Shown here: one piece after another, positions 32,944 through 44,256 of the stretch
Layout of the letters: every line of letters begins with the position of its first letter
Position numbering within the stretch: the first letter of the stretch is position 1
NCBI GenBank assembly: GCA_025201345.1
Contig: JAIXMG010000010.1
Span: 930,001 to 994,000 of the forward strand
From: Thamnidium elegans
Taxonomy: Eukaryota; Mucoromycota; Mucoromycetes; Mucorales; Mucoraceae
Direction of reading: 5' to 3'
DNA length: 64,000 nucleotides
Translations under genes and position numbers: made by a program
The notes under the pieces: generated by a model
What the model was told of the DNA's origin: nothing
The model's database searches: none
What the model saw: the letters and a program-made list of their open reading frames with translations, nothing else

Positions 32944-33294
32944 TGTGGAGAAATACTTTGATTTAACACAGAAAAATTAATGAAAACAGGTGAATAAGAT
33001 TAAATGTCTAATAACGCTTATTTCTTATTTTAATTGTAAAAATCAATCCCGGTAAAAGGGATTGTTAACTATGATTTCTTATTTATAGTCTTTTGCAATA
33101 GTAGCCACGCTATTGTGATTGATCGTTACGCTTAGATTAGATCTAATGACTTCTATAGTCTGAAAATCTTGATTTTTAGATCGTGTGCTTTTTTTTAATA
33201 TAAGATTTATTTTGATACCTAACGTATGTTATGTTTTATAATCGATGAGTTCATCGATTATTCTATATTCTATTTTATGTGTGATTTTACCACA
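32944..33294. mobile_element. solo LTR, family A (chromovirus LTR)
   Basis: 351 bp from TGTGGAGAAATACTTTG to TGATTTTACCACA. It matches the LTR at 55340-55689 nearly along its whole length. The flanks are GAATA (left) and GGATA (right), a probable 5-bp target duplication with one change. No internal sequence accompanies it. Confidence 0.88.
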
Positions 33295-33599
33295 GGATAG
33301 ATCTTTGTCAAATTATCAGTACGAGCTGATTCTGTTAATAATGCTACCAACGGTTGCTAAAATAGGAGAAAAAACCTGAAGTTTTTGAAAGAACGAGTAT
33401 ATACAAATTGGTCGTAAGAATGTTCGTCTCTGCTGGAACGCTTTCACGATGGTTACAGACACGTTCATTTAGATCCTACATGGGCACACTTATACCATGA
33501 ATATTGGTGACTTAGTTACGATACTTTAAAAGTCTTTCAGGCCCTGCCAAGTGTACTCTACTGTGAGAATAACATTAAAACTCAAAATGTGTAAATAAA
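33295..33599. other. upstream region of the gene at 33715
   Basis: AT-rich; no gene seen. It leads into the ACGCGT pair described next. Confidence 0.4.
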
Positions 33600-33624
33600 A
33601 CGCGTGAATTATATATAAACGCGT
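33600..33624 (+). promoter_or_regulatory. two ACGCGT boxes 19 bp apart
   Basis: AAACGCGTG-ATTATAT occurs twice in tandem (ACGCGT at 33600 and 33619), about 90-115 bp upstream of the ATG at 33715. ACGCGT is the MluI cell-cycle box bound by MBF in yeasts. Whether it works that way here is not known. Confidence 0.45.
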
Positions 33625-33714
33625 GGATTATATGTAAAAAAAAAAACTCGTATCAAATTTTTCCCTTTTTTCTCTCATTTTCATTTTATAACTACTCTAG
33701 TTATTATTTTATAT

Positions 33715-35046
33715 ATGTATACCAGTAGATTTAAAAAAAGCACAGATTATTTTTATCAAGTGCCATGTAGCACATGGGATGCAGCCTCCATTTCCAATAT
33801 TTATTTAGACGAATATTCAAACGATACCCCAGAAGAGGTTTATACTTGTTTAGTTAATGACTTAAATACCGTATCCATAATCAAAAAAGGAGTATCTACT
33901 GCTCTTAGAGACGAATTAAAAGATATATTTAATACTAAGAAACACCCTATTTCTCAACAACAGTTAGAAACAACAGGAGATCTAACGATAAAAAGAAAGA
34001 GGGACAATAAAGTTGATAATAGGCTTGTGTCTCATGAAATTGGAAAGAAAAGGTTTACTTTTTTCTCTCCCACTTTTTCCTCTTCTACCTCAATTAACAA
34101 GCCGAGGGTCGCCGAAAATGAATATAATAAACTAAAGGATTTATATATAATTAAAATTAACGATACTGTAGATTGCAGCTTACCAAAGGAAGTCAATGAA
34201 GAATATAAAAAAAATATGAAAGAACAAGCTGACAACCATTGTTTCAAAAAACTTCCTGTTTGCTTTGATTTCCTTCGTTTGGCTATAAGTCAAAACATAT
34301 CCGAATTACCACAATGGGTTTGGTGTAATGGATATGATAATAATAATACAGAAAACGACAATATAATGATCCAATTGATGCGTTTTATATTAACTGATTT
34401 CTGTGCCAACTGTAGTAGACCGGAGTCATCACTAACGAATGAAAGAACTCCTTACGTTGAGTACGTTATTCCAATTTTCAAGTATTTTTCTGCTACAACA
34501 AAGCTCATGTCGTTTTTATGGTGTGAAAAAGGCCTTGTTTCTAATAAACTACTTGCTGTATGTATGCCTGACTATGCAACAAAAAAGCTTCTAGATGGCA
34601 TAGGAACTACTATAAAAGATAGTTTAGAAAGGGTGTTAATAGAATCCTCTGGTGAAGTTGACGACAAACATACAATTGAAGACACGATTAAGTTAATAGA
34701 ATGCGGAGCAAAATGTTTAAAAGAAGAAATGAACCAATATCGACAAGCTTCCTTCACTACGTTTTTAAAACGTCGTATATTTTGCATTCAATATATTGGA
34801 AATACTCTCTCCCTATTATCTATTGGAGCTTACGATGAGAACAGGTGGTGCTGCATTTCTAAGAGATCATCCATAGTACCAAGAAACAATGAGCAAAGAC
34901 AGTACTGGTTACCTATTTTAGAACTATTGGCAACGTTAAAAGAAGAACTTGAAGTTCAAAATCTGTTGAGTCAGAAATTAGTTGATGAGCATACAGGTTG
35001 GAGTTCTGTAGAAGAGAAGGATACGATTAAAAATAAACACCCGTAG
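33715..35046 (+). CDS. uncharacterised family protein, 443 aa, single exon, PD-(D/E)XK-like relative
   Basis: Intact single-exon gene with the ATG after a TATATATGT sequence. The N-terminal half is charged and variable, with a KRKRDNK basic patch at about residue 93. The C-terminal half carries the family pattern: YVEYVIPIFKYF, then PDYATKKLLDGIG, VLIESSGE, a helical stretch ending NQYRQASFTTF, FCIQYIGNTLSLLS, and SSIVPRNNEQRQYWLPILEL. The same series, decayed, is seen at 1209-1900. The final IVP...W...L segment also matches the protein at 42108 (IVPTSIHSITWFKETLNNL). In that protein the core is D...E-W-K. Here the corresponding stretch reads E-S-S, so any nuclease activity would probably be lost. 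Function unknown. It lies between a solo LTR and minisatellites. Confidence 0.7.
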   Translation: MYTSRFKKSTDYFYQVPCSTWDAASISNIYLDEYSNDTPEEVYTCLVNDLNTVSIIKKGVSTALRDELKDIFNTKKHPISQQQLETTGDLTIKRKRDNKVDNRLVSHEIGKKRFTFFSPTFSSSTSINKPRVAENEYNKLKDLYIIKINDTVDCSLPKEVNEEYKKNMKEQADNHCFKKLPVCFDFLRLAISQNISELPQWVWCNGYDNNNTENDNIMIQLMRFILTDFCANCSRPESSLTNERTPYVEYVIPIFKYFSATTKLMSFLWCEKGLVSNKLLAVCMPDYATKKLLDGIGTTIKDSLERVLIESSGEVDDKHTIEDTIKLIECGAKCLKEEMNQYRQASFTTFLKRRIFCIQYIGNTLSLLSIGAYDENRWCCISKRSSIVPRNNEQRQYWLPILELLATLKEELEVQNLLSQKLVDEHTGWSSVEEKDTIKNKHP

Positions 35047-36296
35047 TCCTATTTCGTATAAATAATATTGTGGGCCAAACCGAATAGGTTTATGGGCTCC
35101 TAAATAAAATAGTCAGTAAAAAAAATATATCTTTTAAATAAGAATTACATATTTTTAAAGACAAACTCATCTAATGTAAGTAGAATATCTATACGATATG
35201 TATTTGGGAATATATATTTCTGTATTGATATAGGAAAAGCGGGTTAAAATAAATCAAAGACGGATATTGTTTATCGTCAGGTAAAAAGAAGTAGACAAAG
35301 GATTAAACATTTGAAATATATAATAAAAGTAGAGTGTTGTAATCGGTTGTTACAATAGACATATACTTTTAAAAGTACTTAAATTGAATTAAAGCAGTAT
35401 ATGTTTTTTTTTTAAAAAATAGGTACCATTCCGGGAAAGCCGTATCATAGACCAAAACGAAGAATGGACAACGAGATATCGCGCTCACGGTACTAATTCG
35501 CATGTTTGTAACTGCCTTCGCTTACTTTATTTGAGTATCCAGCCGCCTTAAGCGTTACGTTATATCCATGAACAAACTCTTTACTCTTTTCAATTCTCTA
35601 AGTAAATAAACAACACCTATTTTTTAAAGAAAAAAGAGACTATCTTTCTCACCAAGGTTAATCGCTGAGCTACAACATTAATAAAATAAAAAAACTTTAA
35701 TTAATATTAGAACAATAAGTTCGCTTAAAGTGAAGGTCAATCTTTTTATACATATATATACATATATATATATATCTATTAAGGTTCACACTAGTGTGTA
35801 TACTAGATAAAGACAATAGTGAGAGACGGGTTGATCGAATACCATATAATGCATGAAATGCATGAAATGGCTATATGTTAGTTTATGTTTATGAGATTTA
35901 TTAATAATGCTTTATACATCTTTTAATAGAGGAGCAGAAAGAGTCGAAGAAGACAGACCCATCTCTTTGGAAGCATTTGAAGTAACTATCATAGCGATAA
36001 AAAAAAGAGAAGATGCAAATATAATAAGCACAGCCGGCAGATTAATAGCAAGAGTACGATGTAGACTGGACATGTGTATTTTAAGTCATAAACATTTTGT
36101 TGAGAAACCAGTATATTATAAGAGTAGCTTCAAGTAAAAAATGTTGATAATAAAACCTAGTCTAATTAAACTCAAAATATGAATAAATATAGCTCATAAC
36201 ATGAATATAATACTGATGCCATTAGTTTTTAAATAGATTAATGAGATGAAGATGGAGATTTATTTTAAGATTATGACCAAAAATTAAAATCCGATT
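35047..36296. other. intergenic, one doubtful ORF
   Basis: Downstream of the gene at 33715. A plus-strand ORF at 35907-36137 (MLYTSFNRGAERVEEDRP...) has reasonable composition but no recognisable motif, no splice context and no relatives here. AT dinucleotide runs lie at about 35750-35775. Confidence 0.35.
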
Positions 36297-36403
36297 ATGT
36301 GTGTATGTGTGTGTGTGTGTATGTGTGTGTGTGTATGTGTGTGTGTGTGTATGCGTGTGTGTGTGTATGTGTACATGTGTGTATGTACGTGTGTGCGCGT
36401 GTG
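36297..36403. repeat. GT-rich microsatellite
   Basis: About 107 bp of (GT)n interrupted by AT, AC and GC steps. Confidence 0.9.
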
Positions 36404-36551
36404 TTTTCGATTCATACCAATCCACAACCACCAAAACCATTCTAAATAGTCGAATCAAACTATTACGGGGATAAAAACATTGAATTGATAGCCATCAGTA
36501 TTAAAGTATCATGTGCCACACTACAATCATCTGTTCGCTTCTTGTACAATT

Positions 36552-36920
36552 AAGATTAGCACGGCCAGAGCAGGCGTCTCATTCTCTAGAATAAGATTAG
36601 CACGGCTAAAGCAGGCGTCTCACTCGTACAATTAAGATTAGCACGGCCAGAGCAGGCGTCTCATTCTCTAGAATAAGATTAGCACGGCTAAAGCAGGCGT
36701 CTTACTCGTACAATTAAGATTAGCACGGCCAGAGCAGGCGTCTCATTCTCTAGAATAAGATTAGCACGGCCAGAGCAGGCGTCTCATTCTCTAGAATAAG
36801 ATTAGCACGGCTAAAGCAGGCGTCTTACTCGTACAATTAAGATTAGCACGGCCAGAGCAGGCGTCTCATTCTCTAAAATAAGATTAGCACGGCTAAAGCA
36901 GGCGTCTTACTTGTGAAGTA
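36552..36920. repeat. 41-bp minisatellite, nine units of two alternating types
   Basis: Every unit begins AAGATTAGCACGGC. Type A continues CAGAGCAGGCGTCTCATTCT then CTAGAAT. Type B continues TAAAGCAGGCGTCT then (C/T)ACTCGTACAATT. The order is A B A B A A B A B, with the last unit diverging at its end. The unit length stays constant at 41 bp. The GC-rich core contrasts with the surroundings. Confidence 0.93.
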
Positions 36921-39599
36921 GCGGAATCAATTACCATCACCAGAATCTAAAAGTTGGAAACATACAATTTTAACACATAAAAGTTTCATATAAAAGTAAT
37001 AAACCTTACCATTCTAAATTATCGAATCAAGCTATTAAAGATAAGTTATATCAGCTTGAAAGGAATAAGAGCCATGTATTATTAAGTTGAAGGCAGACGT
37101 ATCACTTTAGAGGTAGTTTAATCGGCTGCAACAGTAATCAAGTAGCAAGAGCGGAAGAGTTTAAGACTTGCAGAGTGTGCCTTAAACCATCTTGTTGCTT
37201 AGTAGCTACACTTTTAATATTTATTCATATCATCACTTACCATAATACCTAATGGGAGTTTGTCACATTAAACATCAAATTGAAAGTTAAAGAAATGGGT
37301 TCAGCTAAAGGTTGTAAACAGAACGTAAAAATATAAAAATATAGCCGCGTCATTTAAAAAGTAAGAATTTTGGACCAATAGAAAATAGTCTTTGAACTTT
37401 TTTTTTTCTTACCTATAAAAATCTAAATCTACTTGCAATACAGAAATGATAATGTATTAGTTTATCCCCTTTTGCGACTCAACCAATTGTTTATTTGGAT
37501 AATTATTAATATTGAGCGATTACTCGTACTTCCACCATTCATTAACGTACGACCTTTTTTTTTTTTTTTTTTTTTTGAATAAAAGCTTATTTTACAAAAT
37601 CTCGTAGAATGATATTATAGTAGATCACAATAAAGATATTAATAGAATGTAGTTTAAAGCGAGTACTCGATAACAAGTAATCAAACTGGTATTTTATTAA
37701 GTTCGTAAAGTGACATTAAAGCGTATAAGCTTTCATGTTATGTAAATTATACACGAGTAGAGAGGGCAATAAAATATATATTACCGTCGGTTGTCCCGTC
37801 TACTTTACCATAGTCATCTTTATCTACCTTCTTGTAAACCCCTTTTTTATTCTATTGTACGCATCGTATAAACAGTATAATAGTCGTCGCTCTTAAGAAG
37901 TTAAACTACCACTTTGAATAAGACTACTTTCCAAATATCCTTTATTTCCGCTTTGCCTTGTTTGTATATGATCATACCTAATCAAGCGTAACCATAGCTA
38001 GTAGTACCATATTATCCTCGAGTTTTAAACGAGAGCGATATATCCACTACCAAAATGTATTTTTGCTAATTTTATTAATTAGACACGGAACAGAAACTTT
38101 TTTTTTTTTTTTTTTTGGTGAGGGATACTGATGGTCTTTACACTAATATATATAGTAGATCGTATGATGGTTTCTCTTCTTATACTGATAGTTCTTTTAT
38201 ATGAATGGCTTCTTGGTGGTACTTCCGTATCAAATGGTTACTTTCTACTGGTTGACTTTTTCTATTGTTATGCTTCTGCTACTGAAGTTGGATTATATTA
38301 TGGTATACTTGAGCTAAGGACTGGTCTTTGATAAGTCTTTTCTTGCTGGTAAATATCTTTGCTTGGTTCCTACAAGTTTTTTTACGCAGACAAGGGGATT
38401 TTACTAATGCTTGAGTTTAGTATACGTAAACACGGTAGTTTATCTTCCCAAAAATTCATTATGCTTGTAACGTATACATGTTCGAGATAAGAAATCGCAT
38501 GTTATATATTTTTTTAGCTGCTTGGCTAACTATTTAAACATTTATTTGCATCAGTCGCGGGAGTACACTGCCTTTGGGTAACAAGTTCCTAAAAGGAGAA
38601 AAGCTTATGGTGGAACCTCCGCTTCTTTCTATTGTTTTGGGTTTTACTATCTTTAAGTTACTGCATACAGCTGGGGAGATTATTCCGGTATGCGAGCCCA
38701 TATTCTTTACATCGCCGTAATGGACACGATTTCCCCTCGAGAGTAGGTAATCCAAAATTGTATAGGGTAGTGTAATAATATTTAGCATAACGATTGCTTG
38801 GAAGTGTAATAGGTGATGTGAATTATACAGCCTTTCGGAAGAAATAACAATGCTGGGGAAGTATCGTCTTAAGACTGATTTCCAAAGTTTCTACTTAATA
38901 TTATATTCGATGAGGAGACGACGCTTAGTGTCGATATGTATATTATAGAAGGAAAAGATAGTTAGAGGAGGAGACATCACTATATTCGAGAAACACTTTT
39001 TTAGTAGAAATGCAATTCGAGAAACAACAATAGTATAAATTACGACCATTTAGATACATAAGACATGTCCAAAGGACTTAATAACTAGCAGGGAAGTACT
39101 GTATTGACTCATTGGAAGAAGATTGTATCTTAGGATAACAAATCAGAACATTATTTGTAAGGGGAATGATTAGACCGGCCGACATAATTTAAGGTCCAGG
39201 CTGTACGATAAAGCCGTACAAAACGAGCATGTAAGGTGTTTTGATATAATTGTCAACATAAATGAGTGTTTATAACTGATAATGTCACAATGACTTTATT
39301 TAATATATATAGAATTAAAGTATTTATAGGTTTATCTTGTTTTCTTCAAGAGTTTCAACAAATGCCGGCGCTGTTCAATTGTAGGTTCTGACTTTCGTTC
39401 TGCTACTCTTGCTTGCGTGCGAATGAGCGTAAACTCTAATTTTTCGGTAATATGCCGATGTAATTGACAAGTGAAGTGTTTTCACCGCATATACAAATAC
39501 TATAGAGGAAACAGAGTGAAATAATTCGATAAAACCTAAAATTATTTTATTATATTCAAACATTAGGAATATATTTTGAGTTCGATAAATTTACGCTAG
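36921..39599. other. intergenic, no gene supported
   Basis: Long AT-rich stretch with T runs at about 37556-37576 and 38099-38117. A minus-strand frame at 38534-38788 has some protein-like strings (GIISPAVCSNLKIVKPK) but is not recognised. A plus-strand hydrophobic ORF at 38131-38331 has no other support. Confidence 0.4.
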
Positions 39600-40170
39600 T
39601 AGCGATAACCAATCCTTGGGATCGTGGGGTTACCCATTGCGCGATAGTAAGACTTATATAAGCTGTGACTTTGCTACCCTAAGGCCAAATACTGTATCTG
39701 TCCAGATTGCCATCTCTCTAACTCAAAATAAATTGAGCTTAGGACAAGATACACTTGAAGCTTGTTCTCAGTCAATAGTAACCAATTCCTGGGCTCGTGG
39801 GGTTATCCATTGCGCGATAGTAAGACTTATACAAGCTGTATTTGGATCAGTATCTGGAGGAAGGAGAAAAGGAATAATCTCATGTATAAAGGTATGTTAG
39901 ATTTTATTTTATTAAGTTACTTGTGTAGATTTCAAATTTACCTTCGCTATTTTCAGTTTTTGGAACGAAGCAAAGTTGCACAACATTCGTTCAGATTGCC
40001 ATCTCTTTAACTCGAAGTACATCGAGCTTAGAACAAAACGTACTTAAAGCTTATTTTCAGTCAATAATAACCAATTCCTGGGCTCGTGGGGTTACCCATT
40101 GCGCGATAGTAAGACTTATATAAGCTGTGACTTTGCTACCCTAAGGCCAAATACTGTATCTGTCCAGGTT
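39600..40170. repeat. three-copy local repeat with a ~65-bp core
   Basis: The core (AACCAAT.CTGGG.TCGTGGG then GTTACCCATTGCGCGATAGT and AAGACTTAT) occurs at about 39607, 39778 and 40067. The first and third copies continue for about 40 bp with CTTTGCTACCCTAAGGCC. Before the second and third copies lies a further shared 70-bp segment beginning CAGATTGCCATCTCT. The unit is therefore about 170-250 bp, partly deleted in copy two. It does not fold as a tRNA and encodes nothing. Confidence 0.85.
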
Positions 40171-40846
40171 ATAGACTATGTAGAATACTCTGTATTTTTT
40201 AAAAATAAAAAGGACATTCCCACCTGACATTTAAATAAAAGTAGTCACAACAGCCATTTTTTTAGCCGACTTTTTTTTTTTTTCAAGCAGCTTTTTATAC
40301 GAGCACTTTTTTTTGTCGCCGTCAGCTATTAAGTTTGAGAAAGGCATACAAAATTGCCAAGTTAAAGTTAAAGTCGAAAATAAATTATTAAGCTCCTTGT
40401 AGTTCCAACGATATACCCTTATACGGGGTTTTAATTCAGTACAGTAAAATTAATACTACAGCATAAGAAAAGTAAAATTCGACATATTCCGCATGATTTT
40501 TATTAGTATCTGATATATAGTAATCGCTTGACAATATTGAGACCAAGGGAGTTCTTTAAGCCCCAAATTATTGAGTGTTGAAATTAACAAAGGCTGAAAT
40601 TTAAGAAGGTTGAAATTAAAGAGAGACGGCTTTCGAGCGCTAAAACATAACTTATGAATACCTCTACTGTTAAAAGTATATTCTGTCTTTTTCTCAGTCT
40701 ATTTTATAAATTACTATAAGCATGGTGGTACCCAAGTAATATATAATTAGCGACATAGTTTGGACATATTTTGATTCAGGTATGATGTTTTCATATCAAC
40801 ATACAAGAGCGTAATGCCATTTACAACCACGATAGTAGAAATTATA
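40171..40846. other. intergenic, no gene seen
   Basis: AT-rich spacer with a T run at about 40272-40283. No protein-like frame. Confidence 0.45.
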
Positions 40847-40946
40847 GTAATAGTGCCCAATATGATAACTATGTTACCATGGTCTTTATATACAACAGAA
40901 TAACTAATATTGTGGTAACATAGCTACCGTATTGGGCACTATTACC
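40847..40946. repeat. inverted repeat, 34-bp arms (MITE-like hairpin)
   Basis: The left arm GTAATAGTGCCCAATA-TGATAACTATGTTACCA (40847-40880) is matched in reverse complement by about 40912-40946 with three mismatches. The spacer is about 32 bp. It could be a short MITE or a terminal hairpin of a lost element. Confidence 0.7.
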
Positions 40947-41316
40947 ATAAGTTCCACCATTAATTAAATCTTTTAATTTATAATAGTTACTTCATATTAT
41001 TATTAAAAAAGCGTCGTATCAAATCATATGCATTTGACAGAGTAGATACCATAACATTAAAATATTAAGAGACAACCATTGTTATAATAAATCTACAACT
41101 AGCGTATTTTTATATCATAGCCGGTGTTCTTATATGTTATGTAATTTTGTAATCTATTTATCATACCATCGTTTTATTTAATACCACCTTAATTATTTTC
41201 GAAAGTACATAAACATGGCCACCTTTTTCATAAAAAAAAAGGTGTCCACTTTTTAAGTCTGATAATCCTCTTATTTATTCTCTTTAAAACTTTACTTTTA
41301 CTCAAATATTACAAAC
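40947..41316. other. intergenic upstream of the MULE remnant
   Basis: AT-rich, no gene seen. It contains CACCTTTTT-CAT-AAAAAAAAAGGTG at about 41221-41246, a short hairpin. Confidence 0.4.
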
Positions 41317-41971
41317 ATGACTTCTCCTACTACTTCTAGCAACAATATCTTTACTTTGATAAAATATAACAACGTTGAAATGTTCAAAGATTTCAAAGAG
41401 GTTTTTGCCATAGGAAAAATGCTTTCTACCAGAGAAGAGGTTTTGTCCGCTGTTAAGGACTTCGGAGTCAAGCATAACGTTGCTTTTGTAATCACAAAGT
41501 TGAATAAGCAAAGAATGACTTTGACTTTGGCGTGCAAGCACCATGGCTAGTACCGAGCTGCGATTAAAGCTGCTGATGACGAAGAAAAAAAAGATGGTAA
41601 AAAGTCTTACGTTAAGGATACTCAGAGAAACGAATGTACATGCTCCTTAAACTTTCGTAAGTCCACTTCCGGGAGACTTGTAGTCTACAAGAATGAACCC
41701 GCTCACAACGATCTTCTTCCAAAAAGCTGATCTGTTTATGCCATGCATAGAAAGCAGCCAAATGAAGTAGTGCAGTTAATTATGAGAACTCTACAAATTT
41801 ATTGCGGGTTTGCAAGAATTGAAATATTTTGTTCGCTTTACTGTTGGTTCTGATAACCGTATTTTCTTGGGGTTTTTTTTTGCAATGAAGAATCAATCAG
41901 TGAAGCAAGAAATAAATCTGGAGCTATTGTAATAGATGTTACTTATAAGGCCAATAGCCATCGCGGACAAT
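41317..41971 (+). pseudogene. Mutator-like (MULE) transposase remnant
   Basis: The ATG at 41317 opens MTSPTTSSNNIFTLIKYNN. An N-terminal FAR1-type region follows: LSTREEVLSAVKDFGVKHN, FVITKLNKQRMTLTLACKHHG, then an in-frame TAG at 41548-41550. After it the frame continues with YRAAIKAADDEEKKDGKKSY and NECTCSLNFRKSTSGRLVVY, then HNDLLPKS and TGA. Farther on, FLGFFFCNEESISEARNKSG and AIVIDVTYKANSHRGQ match the start of a MULE transposase domain, with the first catalytic Asp in VIDVTYKAN. The rest of the DDE domain is missing. C-x-x-C/H residues of the zinc domain are kept. Dead by nonsense codons and 3' truncation. Confidence 0.8.
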
Positions 41972-42107
41972 GAAAAAGAGAAAAAAAGTGCATGAAAAAA
42001 AAAAGTGATAAAGAAAAAGCCACTGAAAAAAAAAAAGTGCCAGTATAATACATACCTGGTGTATGCCTTTCTTCTTGTTTTTGTTTTTTATACCTTAAAT
42101 TCTAGAA

Positions 42108-44256
42108 ATGGGTCTCAAGGAACCCCCTCTCAATGGTCTGCGCGGAAGCATCATTTTATCCCCTGAACTACGGTCGAGCCTTGAAATCCCACAAGCTTAT
42201 TTAACTGGTGAAGTTTCAAGATGGAAGAGTGTAGATTGTCTGGTTGACGATTATTTTAAGATTGTAACTCGACCACTGTCACAAGGAGCTAATGTACACG
42301 CGACGCTTATCCAAAACTTGAATAAAATTAAGGCTATGATTTGTAGTCGAAAATATGAGGAATATTTAAAGAGATATTCATCTAAAGTGTCAAGCTATTT
42401 ACTAAATATGGAAGTGAAGAAAAGCTTTATTGGTTATTATGAAGAAAAGTATCTTGAATGGGAATCAGAAGTAACAAGGAAGAAGGCATTGCTACAAGGA
42501 CAAATAACTGGACATATTCTGGCAAAAAAGGGCGCTCGTGAGTTTGGAGAGCAATTAGAGAATCAACAGGTTGAGCAATTACAACTACAAGTAGAAGAAC
42601 AACTACAACAACGAGAAGAAGAAGAAGAAGAAGAAGAAGAAGAAGAGCAACTGCAGCAGTTACAAAAAGGAGAACAAATACAGCAACAATCAAGAGAAGA
42701 TATTAATTCTTTGTTTGAATCAAATGTCAGTGATGAGCTGGAAAATGTGGAAACGAACACTCAAACGTTTAGAAACCTTATCTTCAAATTTATATATCAA
42801 TATGTGAGTATATTATTTAAAGTGCGTATATTAGTGCTAAACTTTAATTTTGTAGTTTAAAGGGGATACATCATTGCATTTAATTTGTGAATTGAATAAA
42901 TCAAAGGAAAGGTTTACTCCTAGAACTTTAGGGGACTATTTGGATGTGATGTCATATGACTTAATACACAAAGATATCGGTTACAACGAAAAAAATGCCT
43001 TAAAGTAAGCTGATCCATTAGAACAATGTAATTCTGTTTTGCTCACTATTATAGTATAGACTCTGTGTAAGTAGAATAATCCCTACATACGGTCCTATGA
43101 CTACAATATTTGATAAATTCTTTGAAGATCAAGGAGATGAAATAAAAAAGGAGTATAAAGAGAGCAAGGCCATAGAAATTATGTTGCCTGTTGGGATGTC
43201 CGAAGAGATGGTTCTTATGTTTGATGACATTATATCTGTAAGTAAAGCCAATACCTTTTATATGCTCATAGTTTAATATTACTCCTCTATTATGTAGAAA
43301 TATAGCCTTAATAAAAACAAAACCAGAGCAGCTGTATCAGAAATCAAGGCCAATTTATTAAAACAAGAGATATATGACGAAGAGTTGCTACAGATGTTAG
43401 ACATATTGGATATCGTGATATTAGATATGACAAGGGCTTCAGATCACAAGAGCGAACTCGCGGCTTATAGAAAAGCAGCTTCTATTTTGGATATCATTTT
43501 CAATGATACGAAATTAGTAATGAAGGAGTGAGTTAGCTATTGGGATACTCGTTTCTTGTTCTAACATAACATAATTACGTTCACAGCGGTGAGAATGCTT
43601 CGAAGGTGACAAAAGATACCCGACTGTTTAATATGAACTTGTACGAAGATAAAGACGACAAAAAGAATATCACAGGAAGGAAGATAGATTTAATAATGTG
43701 TTCGACTGGCCTTGAGCTGGGAAGCTCGGAGTGGAAAAAACAAGATGCGTCGACAAAGCTAATAGAAGAACAAAGAGCAAAGAATGCAAGAGTAAACACT
43801 GCCATTTTAGATAACATTATGAACATGTTTATTGGCCAAAATAGCAAAGATGTTTATGTTATCGGTATGGACTGGCTGGGTAAGTTAAAGACCTGCATAT
43901 ATTTTAAGATAATTAAATAGTATTTAGGTTTGGTCGGAAATATGTTTACTGTGTCGAAATCTAAGGATGTCACATTTGTTCACCATCGTGGTGATCTCAT
44001 TGTACCTACATCAATACATTCAATTACATGGTTTAAAGAAACTTTAAATAACCTGTTTATTTTCAAGCATCACCTTCAAAATCTAGAAAAAACCATTGAA
44101 CCCGAACGAGCAAGATTAGAATACCACAGCCAACTCAATAAATTAAGACCACATAAGCGACATTTAGCGACAGATTTGGAGCCTCGTATTTTTTTCGCTC
44201 CTGTAAACAAGAGAAGCAAAACTAAAACTATAATAGGTGATGAAGATTCAGCGTGA
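42108..44256 (+). CDS. uncharacterised family protein with D...E-x-K core, 624 aa
   Basis: Six exons join by GT-AG introns: 42108-42803, 42856-43004, 43060-43237, 43298-43527, 43587-43879 and 43928-44256. They total 1875 nt with frame kept. The N-terminus (LRGSIILSPELRSSLEI) matches the decayed gene at 344. Residues about 160-205 are Glu/Gln-rich repeats, probably coiled. Then comes the core: GRKIDLIMCSTG with Asp about residue 452, and LELGSSEWKKQDAS with Glu 466-Trp-Lys 468. This D-x13-E-x-K spacing fits the PD-(D/E)XK nuclease core. An upstream DGENASKVTKDTR and downstream RAKNARVNTAILDN suggest flanking helices. The C-terminus (IVPTSIHSITWFKETL) matches the protein at 33715. The basic tail PVNKRSKTKT could be a nuclear signal. 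Activity not demonstrated. Confidence 0.78.

Noticed and set aside
36222..36458. ORF rich in His-Thr on the minus strand
   Set aside because: It is only the translation of the GT microsatellite.
36552..36920. CRISPR-like array
   Set aside because: Units are contiguous without unique spacers, and the genome is eukaryotic.
38131..38331. hydrophobic 66-aa ORF
   Set aside because: No promoter, splice or family support; AT-rich DNA readily gives such frames.
39600..40170. possible tRNA-derived SINE
   Set aside because: GCGCAATGGGTAACC looks a little like an A box, but there is no B box at the right distance and no cloverleaf.
42427..42760. hydrophobic and Cys/Ser-rich ORFs opposite the gene at 42108
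   Set aside because: They are antisense readings of the Glu/Gln repeat codons (GAAGAA, CAACAA).
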